In this document: piece by piece, positions 16,001 to 23,352 of the stretch
Layout: every line of letters starts with the position of its first letter
Numbering within the stretch: position 1 is the stretch's first letter
Source of the DNA: an uncultured Porphyromonadaceae bacterium
GTDB lineage: Bacteria > Bacteroidota > Bacteroidia > Bacteroidales > Muribaculaceae
DNA: 33,082 nucleotides
Direction of reading: 5' to 3'
NCBI GenBank assembly: GCA_947174995.1
Contig: CAMWLC010000027.1
Coordinates: forward strand, 1-33,082
Translations under genes and position numbers: made by a program
The notes under the pieces: model-generated
The model's database searches: none
Told to the model about the DNA's origin: nothing
What the model saw: the letters and a program-made list of their open reading frames with translations, nothing else

Positions 16001-18855
16001 TTCACCAGGCCCCATGACTTCTTGTTGGGGGAAGTGGCCAGGCGGATGACGTTGCCCTCGCGCACCTCGGAATCGTTGACACGGCACACCACATTGAACT
16101 TGTGGTTGGGGCCGACGCCCCCCGTCCATACATTGACGGGAGATATGAACTCCTTGATGCCACCCTCGGCGTCCGTGAGCACCATAGCCCAGAACATCTG
16201 GTCATACCCCTCGGGTATATTCAGGGCGTTCACGCGCACCGTGAAGTCCTGGCCGGGAATCACATTGACAGCCTCGGAGAGCATGCCCACCGATCCGTTG
16301 GCGCCGGTCAGCGACCAGAAGGAGGGAGCATCGGCCTTCATTGGGGCCACAAGGTCGAAGTGGAGTATTGTATTGGCGTTGATGACCGTGGAATAGCGCC
16401 CCTCGGCATCGGGCTTGAGCAGGGTGTTGTTGGCGTACACCTGCATATTGTTGTCGTTGTTGCCGATATGTGTGGCCTTGAAGCTTACCGCCGTGCCCTT
16501 GGCCACGCGGCCCGGCATCATGTCGGAGTCAAACTTCACGTCGCTGTGGTCCATCACGGCGAAGAGAGCGTCATCGGAAGCCTTGATGGGATCCACCACG
16601 ATGTTGGCGATGGTGTTCCAGTTCTCGGCGTTGCTGTAGTTTGCCACGGCACTCTCGTTGGGCACGTGGAGCGTGCAGGCGTCCACCTTCACACCGGAGA
16701 GCACACACCAGTTGATGAACTCGGCGTTGGCGCGTCCCACATAGATGTCGCGCAGCGAGGAAGCACCGCAGAACACATTGTATTCGTAGGTCTTCACGTT
16801 TGCCGGGATGGTGATGGAGGTGATGCCGCACTCGCGGAAACATCCGTTGTTAAGACGGTTGACGGAGGCGGGGAGCGTCACGCTCTTGAGATTGCGCAGG
16901 CCGCGGAAGGCTTCGCGCGGGATGGCGTTGGCCTGGTTGGCTCCGTTGGCTGCGATAATGGCTCCGGAGAGGTCGAGGCTTGTGAGGCGCATCGCGCTGC
17001 GGATGAAGGCGAAGTCAGTAGCGTCGATCGTGCCGAATACGGAGAGCTCCTTGATGGTGCCCGACTCGGCCTCGGAGATGGTGGAGGCGAGCTGCCCGGG
17101 AGCGGCCACCCATACGCTGCGCTTCTCCTTCACGTCGGCAGCCTTCTGCACAAGCACGGTAATTTCCTGATTCTCGCGAACATTGGCGATGGTGTAGGTG
17201 TCGCCGTTGGGAGTGAGCACATATCCGTTGGCCTTGACCGTCAGCACATCCTCGGCGGGATTTTCGGGAGTCACGGTGAAGGAGTAGTTCCATCCGCGGA
17301 TCACCTCGGGCATACCATGGGCCGTGTATCCTCCGGCTGCCGGGAGGGAGATGCTGAAGGATGCGGGTGCGGCCACGGCGGGGGAAAGCTCGTTGACCGT
17401 CGGCAGTTCGCCGGCCACGGGGAGCCAATGCGAAGCGCCATCTGCGAGGGTCATGATGCGCACGCAGTCATCGGCGGCGGGCATTGTGCCGGCCGGGAGG
17501 GAGCAGTTGCGGAAATCGATGTATCCGTTCGCGAGCGTGGCCATCGAGTGGAGGGAGAATCCGGAGGCGGGGCTGAGCAGGGCCTTCATCGAGCCGTCGG
17601 AGGCGCAGAGGGCCACGGCTATCTTGCCGGAGAAATTGTCGTAGGATAGGTTCTTGAGATTACCCACACGCAGGGTGAAGCTCTTGCCGGAGGCCAGATC
17701 GGTCATGTCGCTGCCGATACCGGGCTGGTTGCCGTCTGCGGTGATGTGGATGGGTGACCATACCTTCACCATCCCGTTGGCGGGCTTGATGTTGTAGATG
17801 ATCGTGTTGAGGTTATTGTAGTTGTGGGTGCGACTCACCGTGGGGTTGAGGGCCGTCGAGAGGAAGTATCCGTTGGCGGATCCGCCCCATCCCCAGTTGA
17901 AATGGAGATAGTCGCCCTGATAGCCGTCGCATACGAAGGCGTGACCGGCGGTGACATCCTGTCCGCAGTAGAGCACGGGGCGTCCGGCGTCGATCTCATC
18001 CTTCACTATGCGGTCCCACTCGGCCTGTGTGGCCACTTCGGAGCGCTTCTTGTAGGAGATTCCGGGGTCATAGCCGAAATATGTGGAGAGGGCGCCGGGC
18101 ACTCTCACCTCGTAGGCCGAGGAGCCTGACATAGCATACTGGGTGTCGATGCTCTTCGAGGCGTGGAGCATCAGGAGAGCCACTGCGTCGGCCTCCGCGG
18201 AGGAGTATCCGGAGCGGTAGTTGTCGGTGCGCATCGAGCTCCAGTCGTAGGTGGAATCGAAATCCACGCCGCCGAAGCTCCCCGTGCCGGCCACGGGATA
18301 CTGATAGTAGCGCATTATCTCGGCCATGGCCGTGCCGACGCATCCCACCAGGGGACGGCCGGGAATCATCGAATTGAAGGGACCCTCCTGGCTCCAGGCG
18401 GGAGTGGAGAGGTTTTTGGCGGCGGCCCTGCGGGCGGCAGCGCGAGCCATGCCGCGGCGCTCGCCGGCGTTGAGAGCCGACTGCACTGTCGGAGCGGCCA
18501 GAAGCTCACGCTCGAGCCCTGCCATCATCCATTTCATGGCCTCGGGGGTATCGTTCACGGGATAGTTGCCCTCGAAGGAGAAACCGAGCACCGGCGTGGC
18601 GCACTCTTCGGCGGATATGATTACAAAACCTCCGTTATCGGCGATATTGAACACGTAATAGAGCGGATGGGCCGCCGTACCTGCGGAATAGACCGGGACA
18701 GCCTCCACATTCTTGGGTTCCAGACCCGTGTGGGCACTGATAAACTCGATGGCGGTGTTCATAGCCTCGTTAATCTCAACCTTTTCGGCGAATACGGGGA
18801 CTGTCAGACCGAGCGTGAGGGAGGAGATGAGGAGTCGGCGTAAGTTGGTTGCCAT
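13018..18855 (-). CDS. Secreted C10 (streptopain-type) cysteine protease with BspA-like LRR blocks and T9SS-like C-terminus
   Basis: A 1945-aa exported multidomain protein. Order: signal peptide (1-23), Spi-type prodomain (about 25-125), C10 peptidase with catalytic Cys172 in VGCVGTAMAEIMRYYQYP and His305 in AGHAFVCDGY followed by LHFNWGWGG, the same layout as SpeB. Then come beta-sandwich/Fn3-like stretches alternating with three BspA-type LRR blocks (about 605-720, 1085-1210 and 1505-1620; e.g. FKGCSSLKSIFLTGV). A module WNALVMPFDVETV near 1712 follows. The last 60 residues end in APGIYVIGGSKIRF, like a T9SS sorting domain. The start MATNLRRLLIS gives a proper signal peptide; an ATG 24 codons upstream does not. 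It is monocistronic. The likely role is a surface or secreted protease acting on host or bacterial proteins; the substrate is unknown. Confidence 0.88.
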   Translation of the reverse strand: MATNLRRLLISSLTLGLTVPVFAEKVEINEAMNTAIEFISAHTGLEPKNVEAVPVYSAGTAAHPLYYVFNIADNGGFVIISAEECATPVLGFSFEGNYPVNDTPEAMKWMMAGLERELLAAPTVQSALNAGERRGMARAAARRAAAKNLSTPAWSQEGPFNSMIPGRPLVGCVGTAMAEIMRYYQYPVAGTGSFGGVDFDSTYDWSSMRTDNYRSGYSSAEADAVALLMLHASKSIDTQYAMSGSSAYEVRVPGALSTYFGYDPGISYKKRSEVATQAEWDRIVKDEIDAGRPVLYCGQDVTAGHAFVCDGYQGDYLHFNWGWGGSANGYFLSTALNPTVSRTHNYNNLNTIIYNIKPANGMVKVWSPIHITADGNQPGIGSDMTDLASGKSFTLRVGNLKNLSYDNFSGKIAVALCASDGSMKALLSPASGFSLHSMATLANGYIDFRNCSLPAGTMPAADDCVRIMTLADGASHWLPVAGELPTVNELSPAVAAPASFSISLPAAGGYTAHGMPEVIRGWNYSFTVTPENPAEDVLTVKANGYVLTPNGDTYTIANVRENQEITVLVQKAADVKEKRSVWVAAPGQLASTISEAESGTIKELSVFGTIDATDFAFIRSAMRLTSLDLSGAIIAANGANQANAIPREAFRGLRNLKSVTLPASVNRLNNGCFRECGITSITIPANVKTYEYNVFCGASSLRDIYVGRANAEFINWCVLSGVKVDACTLHVPNESAVANYSNAENWNTIANIVVDPIKASDDALFAVMDHSDVKFDSDMMPGRVAKGTAVSFKATHIGNNDNNMQVYANNTLLKPDAEGRYSTVINANTILHFDLVAPMKADAPSFWSLTGANGSVGMLSEAVNVIPGQDFTVRVNALNIPEGYDQMFWAMVLTDAEGGIKEFISPVNVWTGGVGPNHKFNVVCRVNDSEVREGNVIRLATSPNKKSWGLVKAEGEGILAGLPAINNVTPVHTITIPEVKGASVSGAVASAIHGRDITLKVTPNSPSHRVNMSVNGVPVAVESPSVNYTFVAMQDMTFEISVIDPKAEGAVTYNVQPGELYKAVTEASVRPNVIVTGSVYANDLSSAFRQNFAAKTIKKLDLSGVTIVANPGNSNETANKIPANLLYNPSGINPIIPVVEEIKLPDSVEMIEEAAFNNCANLKEITLPMSLKSCRFEVGRYASGNIKYGYSIGKKAFQGCTSLTTIYVPGPLNTVNGKKVVSHFYPVETQFSGNDYDLGHPDTKKVTIVVPASELNVYTTEYRHMDNGNPWKYYGYNILSENPVYGVTFDPSRIRAAEGFDVDKAASFLGNDVATESMTVSGKLSLVNPEANCVVLDNGKPVTPDTDGTIPVTFYNPAKKAGTSGNHEIKVVYLHEVDFRYMDPIFAISVPEVTNADGIEPTYEKVYGHVTGMSNVAENSTVRFKLTFNPEHPDGLTPRVMWGKQELTPDEEGYYSMLVNGSERLLDIYAVPGEGARLNGDEISAINPVEAAVVTSIALSGEIDPAMMGIAMESFPALRSLDLSEFIGELPPASFSRLNDLENIVLPRVETIPENLFEGCSKLTTIDIPATVNHVGAEAFKGCSSLKSIFLTGVSSIGAGAFKGCSSLTSLTLLADNTASAAQAPARAPRRAADVHSEAFDGLNPNCIVVLDQGVAVPAARANYLTTSVANAGNDAAGSDGRVYSAAGSIRLSEGYPLSIPHSFTVADGASVSMECDLNEWNALVMPFDVETVTNAYGDEMPIYNNLRRAAGSEYLQVFGFGNDDENMGRLNAISANDPCVVYSPVTGKATFSTSAGTVPATPQEAVAQGADYSVNASYTERELPAAETYFLNEDGSAFEQAGTDGTVTVKPFEVYATSPVATDAIYTELPSTDITTDVEMLRADGLGMIRNGNSIVIDADADRNLTIYSTDGCAVMTIALKAGRNEIPAPAPGIYVIGGSKIRF
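14031..14121 (-). repeat. Nucleotide-level repeat inside the third LRR block
   Basis: An identical 25-bp stretch occurs at 14031-14055 and 14097-14121, 66 bp (22 codons) apart. It encodes the FKGCSSL core of consecutive leucine-rich repeats, so it reflects recent repeat duplication within the protease gene. Confidence 0.85.
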
Positions 18856-18940
18856 AGGAAAACTGGTTAAAATTAGTTTCAGAGTTATTTGGTTTTGCCA
18901 AACGAAAGAGAGAGTCCGAAAATGCAAGAAAAAGAACTCT

Positions 18941-18979
18941 AAAACCCTATCTCACATGAAATGTGAAATGCCGGGTTTT
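18941..18979 (-). promoter_or_regulatory. Hairpin in the leader of the C10 protease gene
   Basis: AAAACCC (18941-18947) and GGGTTTT (18973-18979) enclose an inner TCACAT/ATGTGA stem (18952-18957 / 18961-18966). It lies about 85 bp upstream of the protease start, just after the predicted transcription start, and is followed on the minus strand by a U-rich stretch. It could be an attenuator, a remnant terminator or an RNA element. Its loop resembles the leader of the lipoprotein gene at 7619-7654. Confidence 0.5.
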
Positions 18980-18992
18980 TAACTTTCTTCAA

Positions 18993-19000
18993 CAAAATTA
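18993..19000 (-). promoter_or_regulatory. Putative -7 box of the C10 protease gene
   Basis: TAATTTTG on the minus strand fits TAnnTTTG. A TTG is found about 22 bp upstream, slightly longer than the usual spacing. The remaining part of the 281-bp gap to rnfA is AT-rich and holds the terminator at 19098-19122; no gene was seen there. Confidence 0.5.
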
Positions 19001-19097
19001 ATAAAAAACTCGTAAATTGTTTCAATCTGAAACTGATTTTAACATTCCGATGGCAAATTTTAACGGAATTGAAAAGACTTTGAAATATTTTTGCAAC

Positions 19098-19122
19098 AAA
19101 AGCGGTCCCCCGTGCCGCTTTT
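19098..19122 (-). terminator. Terminator of the rnf operon
   Basis: AAAAGCGG (19098-19105) and CCGCTTTT (19115-19122) form an 8-bp stem with a 9-nt loop, 14 bp after the rnfA stop codon. On the minus strand it ends in CCGCTTTTG. Confidence 0.85.
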
Positions 19123-19136
19123 ATCTTATCCGGTCT

Positions 19137-19718
19137 TCATCCGATCTTGATGCCGGAGAAGCCCATGAAGGCCATGGCGAGGAGGCCGGCGCTGATGAGG
19201 GCCAGCGGCACGCCGCGCAGGGCGCGCGGCGTCTCGGTGATCTCGAGCTGTTCGCGTATGCCGGCGAATATCCAGAGGGCGAGCGTGAACCCGATGGAGG
19301 TGGAGAGCCCGTAGACCACGCTCTCCAGCAGGTTGAACTCCTTCTGTATCACCAGTATCGCCACGCCAAGCACGGCGCAGTTGGTCGTGATCAGCGGCAG
19401 AAACACTCCCAACGCCTGGTAAAGACCCGGGGCTATCTTGCGTATCACTATCTCCAGGAGCTGCACCAGGAAGGCTATCACCAGGATGAAGACGATGGTC
19501 TGGAGAAACTGCAGCCCCAGGGGATCGAGTACGTAGGTCTGCAGCAGCCATGCCACGGCGGTGGCCAGCGTGATGACGAACGTCACGGCCGCCCCCATGC
19601 CGAGGGCTGAGGAGGTTTTCTTCGACACGCCGAGGAAGGGGCAGATGCCGAGAAACTGCGAGAGCACGATATTGTTGATGAATATCGCCGTGATTATGAT
19701 GGAGATGTATGTCAGCAT
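19137..19718 (-). CDS. rnfA: Rnf electron-transport complex subunit A (RnfA/RsxA)
   Basis: A 193-aa inner-membrane subunit with six predicted helices, exactly the length of E. coli RsxA. It carries the two half-membrane Cys motifs, LGICPFLGV (Cys26) and TTNCAVLGVA (Cys114). In known Rnf/Nqr complexes these hold, with RnfE, a buried [2Fe-2S] cluster. The complex moves electrons between reduced ferredoxin and NAD while pumping Na+ or H+. The start is the ATG at 19718, MLTYISIIITAIF, 11 bp after rnfE; a longer frame reading back into rnfE is spurious. It is the last gene of the operon, followed by a terminator. Confidence 0.97.
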   Translation of the reverse strand: MLTYISIIITAIFINNIVLSQFLGICPFLGVSKKTSSALGMGAAVTFVITLATAVAWLLQTYVLDPLGLQFLQTIVFILVIAFLVQLLEIVIRKIAPGLYQALGVFLPLITTNCAVLGVAILVIQKEFNLLESVVYGLSTSIGFTLALWIFAGIREQLEITETPRALRGVPLALISAGLLAMAFMGFSGIKIG

Positions 19719-19729
19719 GGCCGGTGGGA

Positions 19730-20317
19730 TTATCTGTGTGAGAGCTTGTTGATGATGGCGATGAGGTAGCCTAAGGCTATGAAGGCCCCCGGGGCGAGCA
19801 CGAAGAGGAGCATACCATAGTCCTCCGGGAAGATCTCGGCGCCGAATATGCGCCCCGTGCCGAGGATCTCGCGCGTGGAGCCCAGGAGGGTGAGGGCGAA
19901 TGTGAACCCTATGCCGCATCCCAGGCCGTCGAGCAGGGAGGGAATCACGCCGTTCTTGCCCGCGAAGGCCTCGGCGCGTCCCAGCAGGATACAGTTCACC
20001 ACGATCAGGGGGATGAAGATACCCAGCGAGGCGTTGAGCACCGGCATCCAGGCGTTGACCGCCAACTGAAGCACCGTCACGAAGGAGGCTATCACCACTA
20101 TATAGGCGGGGATGCGCACCTTGTCGGGCACGAAATTCTTTATCATTGAGATGGCGCCGTTGCTGCACACCAGCACCGCCGCCGTGGCGATACCCATCAT
20201 GAGGCCGTTCATGGCCGAGGAGGTGGTGCCGAGAGTGGCGCACATTCCCAGCAGAAGCACGAACACCGGGTTGCCCGGTATGATACCGTTATATAGTATT
20301 TTCCAGTAATTCTTCAT
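19730..20317 (-). CDS. rnfE: Rnf complex subunit E (RnfE/RsxE)
   Basis: A 195-aa six-helix membrane subunit homologous to and facing RnfA. Signature segments are NPVFVLLLGMCATLG (Cys26) and IPLIVVNCILLGRAEAFA (Cys109), the second pair of cysteines for the intramembrane [2Fe-2S] cluster, plus GLGCGIGFTFALTLLGSTREILGTG. The ATG overlaps the rnfG stop codon as ATGA (20314-20317), so it is translationally coupled. Length is typical; nothing is missing. Confidence 0.97.
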   Translation of the reverse strand: MKNYWKILYNGIIPGNPVFVLLLGMCATLGTTSSAMNGLMMGIATAAVLVCSNGAISMIKNFVPDKVRIPAYIVVIASFVTVLQLAVNAWMPVLNASLGIFIPLIVVNCILLGRAEAFAGKNGVIPSLLDGLGCGIGFTFALTLLGSTREILGTGRIFGAEIFPEDYGMLLFVLAPGAFIALGYLIAIINKLSHR

Positions 20318-20970
20318 TGCGCTTGGTCTTTGCCGCTATGCGCGGGTTCTTTCTGCTTCGAGGCTCCGGATCGGGCGTCGATGGTTTTGAGGTCTGCCGT
20401 GGCCGCGTAGGCGTCGTAGGCGTCGCGCATCACCGAGAGGAAGGCGCGCGAGGAGATGGTGGCAGCCGTGATGCCGTCGATGTCGCCCCCATCCTTGGAG
20501 ACAGTGAAGTTCGTCACCGCCGGATTCTTCCCTATCACGGAGCGGGCCGCGGCGGGGTCACGAAACCATGTCTCCATCTTCGTTCCCAGGCCCGGTGTCT
20601 CGGCCTGACGCAGCACGCGGTAGTCCTTCACCGTGCCGTCAGCCGTGAATCCGGCCATCACCGTCACCTCTCCCGCGAACCCCTCCATTGTGTAGGCTTT
20701 CACGGCCGCTCCTACGAGGTGTCCCTTCATGCGGGCCGGGTAGACCACGCAGGACTTGTCGGAGATGATTATGGTGTCGGCCTCGGCCTCGGGATTGTTG
20801 TCGAAAGGCGGCGCCACCTCGCGGATGGCCTCCAGCTGGGCCTCGCGGGCCTGGCGGGCGATGGGCTCCTCGGTCACTTTATACATCCCTCCGAGCACGG
20901 CTCCCGCCCCTACGGTGATCACCCCCAAGGAGAGGAGCATGTTGGGGAGTGTGGATTGCAGTTTCTTCAT
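20314..20970 (-). CDS. rnfG: Rnf complex subunit G (RnfG/RsxG), covalent-flavin protein
   Basis: A 218-aa protein with one N-terminal transmembrane helix (about residues 10-29) and a periplasmic FMN domain. The FMN is expected to be esterified to Thr171 in DGITAATISS, the family's flavinylation motif. GLGTKMETWF (about 127-136) is another family segment. The start MKKLQSTLPN at 20970 overlaps the rnfD stop (ATGA, 20967-20970), which decides between it and an ATG 17 codons upstream inside rnfD. Flavin attachment requires an ApbE-type transferase, which is not encoded in the window. Confidence 0.96.
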   Translation of the reverse strand: MKKLQSTLPNMLLSLGVITVGAGAVLGGMYKVTEEPIARQAREAQLEAIREVAPPFDNNPEAEADTIIISDKSCVVYPARMKGHLVGAAVKAYTMEGFAGEVTVMAGFTADGTVKDYRVLRQAETPGLGTKMETWFRDPAAARSVIGKNPAVTNFTVSKDGGDIDGITAATISSRAFLSVMRDAYDAYAATADLKTIDARSGASKQKEPAHSGKDQAQ

Positions 20971-21926
20971 TTCTTCAGACTCCTCCTTTCTCTTTCCCCG
21001 AATATCACCGGGCGGCACCACCTGTTGATGAGGGGTACGAAACTGTTCATGAGCAGAATGGCGAACGACACCCCCTCGGGATAGGCCCCGAAGCGGCGTA
21101 TGATGATGGTGATGACCCCTATCATGAGGCCGAAGATTATCTGGCCCGTGTAGGTCATGGGGGAGGTCACGTAGTCAGTGGCCATGAACACCGCCCCGAG
21201 GAGCAGGCCGCCGGAGAGGATGTCAAGCAGGGGATGGCCGCCTGTGGCCCACGAGAGGAGGGCGGCTCCGGCTATCACGGCCACGGGGATATGCCACGTG
21301 ATGGTGCGCGTCAGCAGGAGCCACACCAGTCCGAGCAGTATCGCCACGGCGCTTATCTCCCCCATCGAGCCGCTCATGTGTCCCAGGAGCATATCGGGGA
21401 TGTTGGCCGCAGCCATCGTGCCCTGCGGATCAAACTTCATCGCGCTCAGGAAGGTGGCTCCCGTGTAACCGTCGATGCCGCTCCCGACCTCCATGGGCCA
21501 GGTGGTCATGGCCGCCGGAAAGGAGAGCAGCAGGAACACGCGTCCCACTAAGGCAGGGTTCCAGATATTGCATCCCATGCCTCCGAACGACATCTTGCCG
21601 ATGCCGATTGCCACTACGCCACCGATTATCACCATCCACCAGGGCAGGATGCTCGGCAGGTTGAAGGCTAAGAGCAGACCGGTGATGATGGCCGAGCCGT
21701 TGGCCAGCGTGGAGGGGCGGCGGAACAGGTATTTCTCGATGCTCCACTCCGTGAGCATGCAGGCGCCCACGGCGAGCAGCGTCACCCACAGGGCCGGAAG
21801 CCCGAACACCCACACCGCCGCCACGAGGGCCGGCAGGAGGGCTATGATGACATTCCACATGCAGCGGTCTATCGTGAGGCCGGAGTGGATGTGGGGGGAG
21901 AGGGATATGATGAGTTTCTTGTCCAT
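20967..21926 (-). CDS. rnfD: Rnf complex subunit D (RnfD/RsxD)
   Basis: A 319-aa polytopic membrane protein with about nine to ten helices. It contains NGSAIITGLLLAFNLP, GGMGCNIWNPALVGRVFL and GIDGYTGATFLS, where Thr158 is the expected covalent FMN site. It forms part of the ion-translocation path with RnfA and RnfE. The start MDKKLIISLSPHIHSG is the usual one and lies 26 bp after rnfC. Its stop overlaps the rnfG start. Confidence 0.96.
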   Translation of the reverse strand: MDKKLIISLSPHIHSGLTIDRCMWNVIIALLPALVAAVWVFGLPALWVTLLAVGACMLTEWSIEKYLFRRPSTLANGSAIITGLLLAFNLPSILPWWMVIIGGVVAIGIGKMSFGGMGCNIWNPALVGRVFLLLSFPAAMTTWPMEVGSGIDGYTGATFLSAMKFDPQGTMAAANIPDMLLGHMSGSMGEISAVAILLGLVWLLLTRTITWHIPVAVIAGAALLSWATGGHPLLDILSGGLLLGAVFMATDYVTSPMTYTGQIIFGLMIGVITIIIRRFGAYPEGVSFAILLMNSFVPLINRWCRPVIFGERERRSLKK

Positions 21927-21952
21927 GACGTTAAGGGGTATAGGTCAGAGGG

Positions 21953-23305
21953 TTATTCTCGCGGCAGGGCGCGCACGAGCTGTTTGCCGAGACGTATGTA
22001 GTCCACTATGGGTCGGGCCGACGGGCAGGTATAGGCGCAGCAACCGCACTCCATGCAGTTCATCACCCCCTCGGCCCTCACCTCCGGGGCGAGCCTCATC
22101 TTGGAGAGGGTCATCAGCAGGTATGGCTGGAGTCCCATCGGGCAGGTGGAGACGCACTTGGCGCATCTGATGCAGGGCTTCTCGGGCTGGCGGCGGGAGA
22201 GTTTCTCGGGGAGCATGACGATGCCCGAGGTGCCCTTGGTCACCGGGGCGTTGGGTTGCGAGACGGCATGGCCCATCATGGGGCCGCCGGCTATTATCTT
22301 GCCGGTGTCGGCGGGGAGGCCTCCGGCGGTCTCGATGAGGTCGGAGATGGAGGTGCCGTTGTCCACCATGTAGTTTCCGGCGTAGGTGACGTCCGGCCCG
22401 GTGACGGTCACGATGCGGCGCGTCAGGGGGCGACGCAGGTAGACCGCCTCGTATACGGCGTAGACCGTGGCCACATTGTCGACTATGGCCCCCGCGTCGA
22501 TGGGGAGGCCGCCGAGGGGCACCTGCCGTCCGGTCAGAGCCTCGATGAGCTGCTTCTCACCCCCCTGGGGATAGCGCGTGCGCAGAAGCTGCACCGTGAT
22601 GTCGGCATCCGATTTCTCGGCCGCCCCCTTGAGGCGCTCGGCCGATTTGGGTTTGTTGGACTCGATGCCGATGATCCCCTGCGGGGCGCCGGTGGCCCGC
22701 ATGAGCAGTTCGACCCCCTTGATTATCTCCTCGGGACAGGCCCGCATGAGCTGGTCGTCGCAGGTGAGGTATGGTTCGCACTCGGCGGCGTTGACTACCA
22801 CCACCCAGGCTCGCTTACCCTCCGGCACGGTGAGCTTGACGCGTGTCGGAAACGTGGCGCCTCCGAGACCTACGATGCCCGACTCCCCTACGATACCGAT
22901 GATCTGCGCCGGGGAGAGGGCCGCCACCTCTTCGGGGGTGCGGGGCGTCGGCCATGCGTCATAGCCGGGACGCTCCTCCAGTTCCTCGGGTGTGAGGCGT
23001 TGAAGCACCATCGCCTCCTGCCAGAGACCCTGGGCGTTGCGCACGCGCTCCGTCTTTACGACCCTGGCGGCGCAGGGGGAGTGGATCGGGGCCCCGACGA
23101 ATCCTCCCGCTTCGGCGAGCATCTGTCCTCGGCGCACGATGTCTCCCGTCTTCACCACGGGCCTCGAGGGTGCGCCGATGCATTGCGAGAGGATGATGCG
23201 AAGCTCCGCCGCCGGGGGGAGGGGCCTGACGGGCATACCCGCCGTTATCTTGCAGGGGTCGGGATGTATGCCTCCACGATGGAAGGTCTTCTTTATGGTG
23301 GGCAT
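21953..23305 (-). CDS. rnfC: Rnf complex subunit C (RnfC/RsxC), NADH/flavin/Fe-S subunit
   Basis: A 450-aa soluble or peripheral subunit where NAD(H) and FMN bind. Visible motifs are the N-terminal FHRGGIHP start, the glycine-rich GESGIVGLGGATFPTRVKL (nucleotide-binding region, about 140-160), NAAECEPYLTCDD (about 175-187), and two [4Fe-4S] motifs CIRCAKCVSTCP and CMECGCCAYTCP (about 370-420). Length matches the compact Bacteroidota form, without the long alanine-rich tail of E. coli RsxC. The start is 31 bp after the rnfB stop, and most of that gap is a 7-bp tandem repeat. Confidence 0.96.
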   Translation of the reverse strand: MPTIKKTFHRGGIHPDPCKITAGMPVRPLPPAAELRIILSQCIGAPSRPVVKTGDIVRRGQMLAEAGGFVGAPIHSPCAARVVKTERVRNAQGLWQEAMVLQRLTPEELEERPGYDAWPTPRTPEEVAALSPAQIIGIVGESGIVGLGGATFPTRVKLTVPEGKRAWVVVVNAAECEPYLTCDDQLMRACPEEIIKGVELLMRATGAPQGIIGIESNKPKSAERLKGAAEKSDADITVQLLRTRYPQGGEKQLIEALTGRQVPLGGLPIDAGAIVDNVATVYAVYEAVYLRRPLTRRIVTVTGPDVTYAGNYMVDNGTSISDLIETAGGLPADTGKIIAGGPMMGHAVSQPNAPVTKGTSGIVMLPEKLSRRQPEKPCIRCAKCVSTCPMGLQPYLLMTLSKMRLAPEVRAEGVMNCMECGCCAYTCPSARPIVDYIRLGKQLVRALPRE

Positions 23306-23310
23306 TTTTT

Positions 23311-23352
23311 AGGGTTCAGGGTTCAGGGTTCAGGGTTCAGGGTTCAGGGTTC
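23311..23352. repeat. Six tandem copies of a 7-bp repeat at the rnfB-rnfC junction
   Basis: AGGGTTC is repeated six times without a break (minus-strand unit GAACCCT). The repeat covers the last codons and stop of rnfB (LNPEP-stop) and most of the rnfB-rnfC spacer. Because the unit is not a multiple of three, the stop codon is created by the repeat itself in the rnfB frame. Confidence 0.95.

Noticed and set aside
19719-20243. Extended RnfA frame reading back through rnfE
   Set aside because: The sequence upstream of MLTYISIII is a shadow of rnfE. RnfA from 19718 has exactly the family length.
23311-23352. Telomere-like repeat suggesting a chromosome end
   Set aside because: The short array sits within an intact bacterial operon with genes on both sides. 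It is a simple-sequence repeat.
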